In this document: positions 55,202-64,000 of the stretch, in pieces
Position numbering within the stretch: the first letter of the stretch is position 1
How the letters are laid out: every line of letters starts with the position of its first letter
NCBI GenBank assembly: GCA_001599355.1
Contig: BCGQ01000004.1
Span: 627,249-691,248, forward strand
Direction of reading: 5' to 3'
Source: Nakazawaea peltata
Lineage: Eukaryota > Ascomycota > Pichiomycetes > Alaninales > Pachysolenaceae
DNA length: 64,000 nt
Made by a program: the position numbers and the translations under genes
The notes under the pieces: model-generated
Database searches by the model: none
Seen by the model: the letters and a program-made list of their open reading frames with translations, nothing else
What the model was told of the DNA's origin: nothing

Positions 55202-57808
55202 TCATAAATACTTATTCTCAGAAAGCCAGTCATGAACATCTTTAGCATCATTTTGTACCCACAGACTATTAGTCTTGACTTGGTCCAACAGTTGATAGAA
55301 TGCTCTATCGAATCCATCCTTTGGAGTGTCTTTAAAGAACGTATCAATCTCTTCATGAGCAGCCTCACTAGCGAAATTTTGAAGAGATGACTTCAAGAAT
55401 CTCTCCCAGACAACAATATTAGTACTCAACTTGGCATGTAATTCCTTGTAGTTCAGTTTCATAAAGTTCCAGAATGGCCATCTCAAAGTGTTGTTATTAG
55501 CCACACAAATACCAAAGAGATGAGCATTCATTGGCTCGACGTACTCACCAAGTAACAATTCCAATACTTTGCTGTGGAAGTCAGGATGTGTCACCTTAGC
55601 TAAGGCTCTGATAGCGATTTCTCTGGAGTCGACAGCTGGAGGAGAAATCAACTGTTGTAAAACCAGATCAAAGTCATCTTGAGTGATGTCTCCACCTAAA
55701 ACTGTTTGGAAAACAAAAGATCTCATTGACGATTCGATTTTACCAGTGGCCTTGAAAGTATCGAATAATTCTCTAGCGTAAGAAGTAACCGAGTCAACTC
55801 CACAACCACCTGAAGCCATCAAAACGTCCATTCTCAATGCCTTAGTAGAGTAAGATTCTCCTTCTTGAGCTTGTAAACCTACAGTAGTCAAGATATTGGA
55901 CAATAATTCTCTCTCAAACTTTTGAATACCCTGTTGGACCTCTTGAGGCTGTTCGAACCACAGCTTTCTCAATGTAGTAAAAGAGTTGAGGATTTGGATC
56001 CAACAGATCTGGCTAGTCTCACCTTTGAAGTTCTTCAAAATACTAAGGAAACGAGAAGTTTTACCAATCGAAGCAATAGCCAAAGACAAGTTATCGGCTA
56101 CCAAGCCCACCTTATCTCTGACGGACAACTTATCAAAGTTCAGGAAGATCAGTTCCAACATCAGATCATCATAAGAAACACGATAGAAACCAAAGGAATC
56201 CTTGTTAAGCTTGACGAAATCGAGATCAGAAACAGAGAACTCTTCGGAACGACCTTCAAGGAACTTTGGAGTCTTATCACCAACGAGATCAAGAGGGACC
56301 CACCAGTTGATTTGATCTTCCTCCTCAGTGGCATCTCCAGCTGCTAAGAATCTCTTCTGGCTCACCTTAATAACTTCCCCATCTCTTGTTACTGACAAAT
56401 AAGGGAACCCAATCTTACCAATCCAGGCTGCCATGAACTTATTAATATCTGTACCTGAACTTTCGGCGATTCCAGACCATAAATCGTCAGTTCTGGCGTT
56501 ACCAAACTTGTGTTTCTTCAAGTAAATAGACACACCCTTCAAGAAGACATCGATACCAATAGCATTACTTAACATATTGATAACGGAAGCTCCCTTGTCG
56601 TAGGAAATCAGATCAAAGACCTGGCCGATATCAAAGACCGACTTAATTGGAACTTCAACTGGATGAGATCCACGTAAAGCGTCTAAGTCAAGCAGATTTT
56701 GAGTCTTGTTGGAGAGGAATTCGGCAAAGTAATCCCATTCAGGGAACAATGTGTCCACAGCAAGGTATCCTACCCAGGTAGCAAACCCTTCATTCAACCA
56801 TAACTCATCCCACCAGTTCATAGTGACCAAATTACCGAACCATTGATGAGCAATCTCATGGGAAATCACATACAGAACAATCTGTTCATACTTGGCCTCG
56901 GAATGCTCAGGATCGAAAAGCAAAGTGGTCTCTCTAAACGTGATCAAACCATAGTTCTCCATAGCACCATGACTGTACAGTGGGATGGAGATCAAATCCA
57001 ATTTTGGCAATGGGTAATCGATATCGAAGATTTTTGAGAAGAAATCCACCAGGTTTTGAGCAACTTTCAAAGCCAACAGGGTCTGATGTTCAAGCCCAGG
57101 CTTGGTGTAGACTCTGATTGGGATCTGACCGACACCTTCGAAGCTCTTCTCGGACTTTGTCTCGACATAACAGAACTCACCACAAGCCCAAGCAACTAAA
57201 TAAGTACTCATACGAACAGATTTCAAGAAGGAAACAGTCTTGAGTCCATCACCAGCTGGAGTCTCATCCTTCACAGGCATATTTGATAACAGAGTCCATT
57301 CTTCAGGAACGGTCAAAGTAACACCAAAGGTGGCCTTGAAATTTGGCTCATCCAAACATGGGAACAGAGTTCTCAGATTCGGAGCCTCAAATTGAGTACT
57401 AAGACAAACCTTCTTTTGAGAAGGATCACGAACATCGGTGTAATCCGAACGGTAGAACCCGGTCATGTTGTTCTGAATTTGTCCAATATACTTCAATAAG
57501 ACATGAAGTTTAGAGCCCACTGGAATTGACTCGGTGAATTCCACCTTCCATTTCTGTTCCTTCTCAGAGGTGGAGGTAGCGCCGACACCAAGAGGAGCAT
57601 CTGATCCTTCAATGGTGGCCGTAACTGACACTATTTCTATATTATTGATATTTAATTCCAAATAATTGGTCTCCTCGGTACAGTCGAGGTCAATTGCAAC
57701 AGTTCCACCAAAAGTGTCTTTGGTGACATCCATATCAAAGATATGTAACTCATAGTGTTGTGGTAAGAGGGATCTCAGAAGCCCGTCGTGGGCAGCAGTT
57801 TCAGTCAT
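55202..57808 (-). CDS. APE2: M1-family zinc aminopeptidase (Ape2/Aap1 type)
   Basis: 868-residue M1 metallo-aminopeptidase. Substrate-binding GAMENYGLITFRE and the zinc site HEIAHQWFGNLVT with the third ligand in ELWLNEGFATW are present, followed by the long ERAP1-like C-terminal helical domain (about 530-868). S. cerevisiae has two near relatives, Aap1 (856; glycogen-linked) and Ape2 (Leu aminopeptidase); the sequence does not tell which role this one has. No signal peptide, so cytosolic. The ATG at 57806-57808 gives MTETAAHDGLLRSLLPQHYEL. Two TGACTCA words lie upstream, fitting control by Gcn4. Confidence 0.92.
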   Translation of the reverse strand: MTETAAHDGLLRSLLPQHYELHIFDMDVTKDTFGGTVAIDLDCTEETNYLELNINNIEIVSVTATIEGSDAPLGVGATSTSEKEQKWKVEFTESIPVGSKLHVLLKYIGQIQNNMTGFYRSDYTDVRDPSQKKVCLSTQFEAPNLRTLFPCLDEPNFKATFGVTLTVPEEWTLLSNMPVKDETPAGDGLKTVSFLKSVRMSTYLVAWACGEFCYVETKSEKSFEGVGQIPIRVYTKPGLEHQTLLALKVAQNLVDFFSKIFDIDYPLPKLDLISIPLYSHGAMENYGLITFRETTLLFDPEHSEAKYEQIVLYVISHEIAHQWFGNLVTMNWWDELWLNEGFATWVGYLAVDTLFPEWDYFAEFLSNKTQNLLDLDALRGSHPVEVPIKSVFDIGQVFDLISYDKGASVINMLSNAIGIDVFLKGVSIYLKKHKFGNARTDDLWSGIAESSGTDINKFMAAWIGKIGFPYLSVTRDGEVIKVSQKRFLAAGDATEEEDQINWWVPLDLVGDKTPKFLEGRSEEFSVSDLDFVKLNKDSFGFYRVSYDDLMLELIFLNFDKLSVRDKVGLVADNLSLAIASIGKTSRFLSILKNFKGETSQICWIQILNSFTTLRKLWFEQPQEVQQGIQKFERELLSNILTTVGLQAQEGESYSTKALRMDVLMASGGCGVDSVTSYARELFDTFKATGKIESSMRSFVFQTVLGGDITQDDFDLVLQQLISPPAVDSREIAIRALAKVTHPDFHSKVLELLLGEYVEPMNAHLFGICVANNNTLRWPFWNFMKLNYKELHAKLSTNIVVWERFLKSSLQNFASEAAHEEIDTFFKDTPKDGFDRAFYQLLDQVKTNSLWVQNDAKDVHDWLSENKYL

Positions 57809-57924
57809 AGTAAATCCGAATTCTATATAGTGATTCTATATGTGGAGCGAGAGGGACCTGGTTCGAATCGGGTTCGGTGTCTCTTTATATTCTTTTAACT
57901 AGTGCGGCTTTCGATCTCTCAGTT

Positions 57925-57931
57925 TGACTCA
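57925..57931. promoter_or_regulatory. Gcn4-type site TGACTCA
   Basis: Exact match, 117-123 bp upstream of the aminopeptidase ATG. A second copy is at 58169-58175. Confidence 0.5.
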
Positions 57932-58045
57932 CTAAAGTGGTTACACTGCAGGAAAGGCTTTTTTTCTGCGCGGACAGTGCAACCAATCAATGCCTTGGAG
58001 CCGTTTAGGTTTGGGGGGTAGGGGAAGATAGGAGAGATAGGAGGT

Positions 58046-58109
58046 AGGTAAGGTGGAATGTAGGTGAGGTGGAATGGAAGTGAGTTGGAATGTATGTGAG
58101 TTGGACTGC
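58046..58109. repeat. 16-bp minisatellite (ARGTGAGKTGGAATGT), four copies
   Basis: Copies begin at 58046, 58062, 58078 and 58094; each shares GTGAGKTGGAMTG-like text. Confidence 0.85.
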
Positions 58110-58168
58110 AGGAGACGTCGATCTGAGTTTGAGCCGTACATCAGCTGCATTAGTTGCCGATGCGTCTA

Positions 58169-58175
58169 TGACTCA
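58169..58175. promoter_or_regulatory. Gcn4-type site TGACTCA
   Basis: Exact match, about 360 bp upstream of the aminopeptidase ATG. Confidence 0.4.
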
Positions 58176-58585
58176 CCACTTCAAGCCCTCCTCTGCGCAT
58201 CATCTTAGGATCCCCCTACCCCAACCCCAACCTTAATTTAATACCAAAACGGAAGGAAAAACTTTATGCGCGGCTGCCGGTATTAAACGAGGGTATTATT
58301 GGCGGACGTTACATAGATAAGGAGGAGAGGGATGTGAAACGAGATCTCATGATCTGATTATTTCGGATAATATGAGAACCGAGTTCTCGCATCTCATCTG
58401 GAATACAGACTTTATTCGAGTACACCTATCTGAAGAAATCTGAAGATACTCAGACCTATTGGCTGGATACTCTATGTCTCACGCTGTACGCCTTACGAAA
58501 CTATATAGATACCTCGTTCAACCCCACATTTTACTCGTTCCCTTACACTTTTCATCATATGGTAATCAATTAAATACTATAAACC

Positions 58586-60688
<2,103 letters not shown>

Positions 60689-60856
60689 TCACTACAGTTA
60701 TATATTCGCGTTAACCCGTCTTCAGCGCCGATACCTCAACTATATATATAATTAAACACAGGGCGGATCTGGAAAAAACAGCGGGACTGAAAATGAAAAC
60801 ATTTTTCCTAGAATAGAATTTTTTTCTTTGTATTTTGGAGAGTTAAATTGTGAGTT

Positions 60857-60872
60857 TTTCCCGATTGGGAAT
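60857..60872. promoter_or_regulatory. Mcm1-like box upstream of GFA1
   Basis: TTTCCCGATTGGGAAT, one base short of TTNCC-N6-GGNAA; about 180-190 bp from the GFA1 ATG. Confidence 0.35.
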
Positions 60873-60944
60873 TTTGTTGTTGTTTGTGCAGGGAGGAGCA
60901 TGGGTGGAATTTGCGATGGGAAGGGGGGATGGTAGGGATTGTAG

Positions 60945-61040
60945 AGAGAGTGAAGAGAGTGAAGAGAGAGTGAGAGGCGAGGAGGCGAGGGGTGGAGGGG
61001 AGGAGTAGCAGAGGGAGATGAGTAGCAGAGGGGAGAGGTG
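60945..61040. repeat. Purine-rich GAGAGTGAA / GAGTAGCAGAGG repeats
   Basis: GAGAGAGTGAAGAGAGTGAAGA, then GGCGAGGAGGCGAGG, then two AGTAGCAGAGG words, in nearly pure purine sequence of about 95 bp. No single period. Confidence 0.55.
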
Positions 61041-61944
61041 ACTACCCTGGAAGGATTAGCAGACACTGGGGCTATACTCTCTCCACCACCTTACTCCTTA
61101 CGCGGGTGAAGTTTTTTTCTTGGACAATTTTAGTGCACACATGAAATTTGCAGGGGAAGACGCATTCATTAACGTGTTCATTTCACTACGCCTACACTAC
61201 ACCTAGACTACAATTAGACTACAAACCTATTTTTGGGAACCTGTACGCTGCGGCATTAAGCCCCTTATTTTGAGCGTCCATAATCTATGGTCTATTTTTG
61301 GACAATGCACCAAAACATACTATACCATTCTAAGCACTCGGCTTAAACATCGGGCTTAAACATCAGACCTAACCTACTTATCACCCTACTCATCACCATA
61401 CTCATCACTTAACTTAGCCTCCTTAATCTGTGTCATTTTTACTGTGTCATTTTCACTCGATTAGGAAATTTAAAAATACCTTTGAGACAAAATCTATTTC
61501 TTCTTGCGTTAATAGCCTCTGTTTTTAGGTGATGGACCGATGAGCTCTGAGTGCAGTGTAAGGGATCATTGTAGATATTTCCGTGACATTTGGCATTATG
61601 TCACTTCAAGACTAGTTACTTAAGTAGTGCTTTGGTCTTGTTTGATTAAGATAATGACAATTAAATTAATCCCTATACTCTATGTGACTGCTTAATTATG
61701 AGTGGATTCTATATATATTTTATATATGCTATTTGAGAACAATTGAGAGGAAGTGATATCACCAATAAAAACTCCTGAACTTATTGACCTTAAAGAAGCT
61801 CAATTCAGCATGACTCCAGTCTCATTCTTGGATAGCTTGCACCTAAAAAGACTTCTCAGATTTCTTCACCCCCAATACTCCCTACCTCTCATCGTATCTT
61901 TTGTCTCCTTACTGTTTTTCCTGTTTTTCCCTTTATCGACAATA

Positions 61945-61960
61945 TTACCTAATTAGGATA
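61945..61960. promoter_or_regulatory. Mcm1-like core upstream of APE1
   Basis: The perfect core palindrome CCTAATTAGG at 61948-61957; flanks TTA and ATA fit less well. About 355 bp upstream of the APE1 ATG. Confidence 0.35.
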
Positions 61961-62311
61961 TGTAATTGAATACAAACCCAGACAAACACATCCTTCATAT
62001 ATCAATTGATTTATTTCCAATAATCTCCCAGCCAGCAAGATTGAAGCCTAGCTACTCAACTACCCATAACCATATCCACCCATCGGTTGCACCTACCCAA
62101 CCTCATCATAAATCTCTCTCTGTCTTTCTGCTCGCCTCTTCCGATCATCTCAGCCCCGAGAGGCGAGCGGCCACACTTTTGCCCAAAACGGAAACCTCTC
62201 CGCCCAATTTAGGCAAGAGGAAAAACGATAAAAGTGAACGGCTCCACAAATAAACTAGTCATATTGATAACGTAGATACCACAACCCAACTACTAACGAT
62301 TAACTCAAATC

Positions 62312-63964
62312 ATGTCTGCTCAAGATATCTCATCCTTGAAGACCGAGGATTTGCAAAGATTGCTCGAATTGATCAAATTGACCGGTGCCAGAGATGCCGC
62401 CAGCTTGAAGGAAAAGGTAACTTTAGCCGATAACAAGGCCCCAACTCCGGCCCCAGCTAAGGCTGACGAAAGTGACATTGAAGACGAAGAGGAGCTCGAT
62501 TCTGATTACAGTGACATCCCAACTCCAGTTTCCGAAAAGATTGTCGACAGAACCTCAGAGTCTTATTTCTTGGACTATTCCAAAAAGTACATCGATTTCA
62601 CTTATGAGAACCCAACTACTTTACATGTTGTCTCTACTTTTGGATCTTTCTTGGAATCAAAGGGATTCAAATACATTTCCGAGAAGGATGACTGGAGTAA
62701 GTTGACTGCTGGTAAGTACTATACCTCCAGATCTGGATTGTGTCTTGCTGCCTTTGTTGTTGGAGCCGAGTGGGTTCCAGAGAAAGGTGTTGGTGCCATT
62801 GGTGCTCATATTGATGCTCTTACTACCAAGTTAAAACCTATTTCTGTCAAAGATAAGGTCGAAGGTTACGAATTGATTGGTATTGCCCCATACTCAGGTG
62901 CCTTGAGTGACAAATGGTGGGACAGAGACTTGGGTTACGGTGGTCGTGTATTGATTAGAAAGAAGGATGCTTCTTCGAAGACCGGATACAAGACCATTTC
63001 CAAGTTGATTAACTCCACTCCAAAACCAATTGCCAGAATTGCCAGTCTTGCTCCTCATTTCGGTGCTCCACTGTTAGGTCCTTTCAACAAGGAAACTCAA
63101 ATGGTTCCAATTGTTGGTTATGACACTGGTGAAGTCGAGCCTACCGAGCTGGAAAAACTGGCTCCATTGTATGGCAAACATTCGTTGAAGTTCTTGAGAC
63201 ACGTTGCCAAATTGGCTGGTGTCGAGGTTCTGGATTTGTACGAATTGGAATTGGATTTGTTCGATGTCCAGAAGGGTGTAATTGGAGGTTTGAACAATGA
63301 GTTCTTGTTTGCTCCAAGAATCGATGACAGAATTTGTTCCTTCACCGGTATTAACTCGATTGCCGAATTCCTGGATGCCGAAGTCCCAGCTGACTCTTTC
63401 TCTTTATGTGCTGTCTATGACAATGAGGAATTAGGTTCTTTATCGAGACAAGGTGCCAAGGGTGGATTACTCGAGAGCTGTGTCGAAAGAGTCATTGGTG
63501 CCTTGTTCCCAGAACAAGACCTGTCTCTGCAAAGCAAGCTCTGTTTCGCCAACTCGATCATCCTCTCTGTTGATGTCACTCATTTGTACAATCCAAACTT
63601 CCCTGGCCAATATTTGGAGCACCACAGACCAAAACCAAACGTTGGTTTGACCGTTCTGTTGGACTCCAATGGACACATGGCTACCGATGCTGTGGGATTG
63701 ACCTTGATTGAACAGCTTGCCGAATCCAACGGTGATAAGATTCAATACTTCCAAATCAGAAATGATTCCAGATCTGGTGGAACTATCGGTCCTTCCATCT
63801 CCAGTCAAAGTGGTGCTCGTACCATCGATATGGGTATCCCTCAATTAAGTATGCACAGTATTAGAGCTGCTGCTGGAAGTAAGGATATTGGTTTAGGTGT
63901 CAAGTTCTTTGTCAATTTCTACCAAAATTGGAGATCGGTCTATGATACTTTTGAGGATATGTGA
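62312..63964 (+). CDS. APE1: Aminopeptidase I (M18 family, Cvt cargo type)
   Basis: 550-residue M18 aminopeptidase matching S. cerevisiae Ape1/Lap4 (514), the vacuolar enzyme delivered by the Cvt pathway. Zinc-site and family blocks: GVGAIGAHIDALT, LAPHFGAPLLGPFNKE, FAPRIDDRICSF, YDNEELGSLSRQGAKGGLLES, SVDVTHLYNPNFP and GARTIDMGIPQLSMHSIRAA. The N-terminus is longer than in yeast: a helix SLKTEDLQRLLELIKLTGARDAA (residues 8-30) could be the propeptide, then an acidic linker DESDIEDEEELDSDYSD (about 51-67). Whether it acts as a Cvt propeptide is inference. Start is the ATG at 62312, the first in frame. Confidence 0.92.
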   Translation: MSAQDISSLKTEDLQRLLELIKLTGARDAASLKEKVTLADNKAPTPAPAKADESDIEDEEELDSDYSDIPTPVSEKIVDRTSESYFLDYSKKYIDFTYENPTTLHVVSTFGSFLESKGFKYISEKDDWSKLTAGKYYTSRSGLCLAAFVVGAEWVPEKGVGAIGAHIDALTTKLKPISVKDKVEGYELIGIAPYSGALSDKWWDRDLGYGGRVLIRKKDASSKTGYKTISKLINSTPKPIARIASLAPHFGAPLLGPFNKETQMVPIVGYDTGEVEPTELEKLAPLYGKHSLKFLRHVAKLAGVEVLDLYELELDLFDVQKGVIGGLNNEFLFAPRIDDRICSFTGINSIAEFLDAEVPADSFSLCAVYDNEELGSLSRQGAKGGLLESCVERVIGALFPEQDLSLQSKLCFANSIILSVDVTHLYNPNFPGQYLEHHRPKPNVGLTVLLDSNGHMATDAVGLTLIEQLAESNGDKIQYFQIRNDSRSGGTIGPSISSQSGARTIDMGIPQLSMHSIRAAAGSKDIGLGVKFFVNFYQNWRSVYDTFEDM

Positions 63965-64000
63965 GATAGATATTAAGATAGATATTAAAATAGAATATTA

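Larger units (their letters stand above)
57809..58585 (-). promoter_or_regulatory. Aminopeptidase upstream region
   Basis: 777 bp between the aminopeptidase start and the GFA1 stop. TGACTCA at 57925-57931 and 58169-58175; a 16-bp repeat at 58046-58109. A tRNA-like T-loop word at 57860 has no partner A box. No gene seen. Confidence 0.5.

Noticed and set aside
57855-57875. tRNA T-loop-like word GGTTCGAATC on the plus strand
   Set aside because: No A box or acceptor/anticodon stems at suitable distances; it lies in the aminopeptidase leader region.
61753-62253. Two open frames of 67 and 95 codons before APE1
   Set aside because: No recognisable domain and no consistent codon bias; probably leader and promoter sequence.
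62291-62297. TACTAAC box 15 nt before the APE1 ATG, suggesting a 5' intron
   Set aside because: No convincing 5' splice site upstream, and the first AG after it is inside the coding sequence. Left as a chance match.

Overview
This window is nuclear chromosomal DNA of a budding yeast (Saccharomycotina). It holds 31 protein-coding genes, nearly all with clear Saccharomyces-type counterparts, short intergenic regions and few, very short introns. The most informative feature is the genetic code. At sixteen in-frame CTG codons in nine genes (DBF2, NOC4, PTC1, DRS1, SYS1, MCM3, NIT3, a xylose reductase and MEU1) the family alignment calls for alanine, not leucine or serine. This points to the CUG-Ala yeasts (Pachysolen, Nakazawaea, Peterozyma; NCBI code 26). 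The genus cannot be fixed from the window. Translations made with the standard code carry wrong leucines throughout.

Layout. 1-10.7 kb: DBF2 kinase (cut by the window edge), an aldo-keto reductase like YJR096W, DRN1, DNM1, RTT109, PRE3 and eIF3 subunit d. 10.9-20.3 kb: SFI1, the steryl-glucosidase EGH1, a Met4/Met28/Cys3-type bZIP factor and NOC4. 20.3-29.7 kb: a 1.5-kb intergenic region, then TKL1, PTC1, DRS1 and SYS1. 29.7-40.8 kb: adenylate cyclase CYR1, a Rab4-type GTPase, MCM3 and NIT3. 40.9-50.6 kb: xylose reductase, a split COX17, a YPL162C-like membrane protein, MEU1, POM34, INO1 and a LETM1-like protein. 50.6-64 kb: a Dal5-family permease, ERG7 with two introns near its 3' end, an M1 aminopeptidase, GFA1 and the M18 aminopeptidase APE1. 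I saw no tRNA, rRNA, transposon, LTR or CRISPR sequence.

How the genes work together. These are ordinary housekeeping loci rather than one gene cluster, but several promoters carry recognisable regulon sites. Mcm1-type boxes occur at DBF2 (with an adjacent forkhead site), MCM3 (with an MluI cell-cycle box), CYR1, DRS1, ERG7 and GFA1. NOC4 and DRS1 have ribosome-biogenesis motifs. The bZIP gene has a Cbf1 site plus a Met31/32-like core. INO1 has an exact UASINO, ERG7 has two TCGTATA sterol elements, the M1 aminopeptidase has two TGACTCA sites, and a cluster of Yap1-type sites lies far upstream of TKL1. Several promoters also contain short G-rich minisatellites.

Two genes are missed or cut short by simple ORF calling. 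COX17 (57 residues, 55-nt intron) and the last 90 codons of ERG7 (introns of 54 and 50 nt) were rebuilt by reading splice sites and matching the conserved peptides. All site assignments are motif matches by eye and have not been tested.
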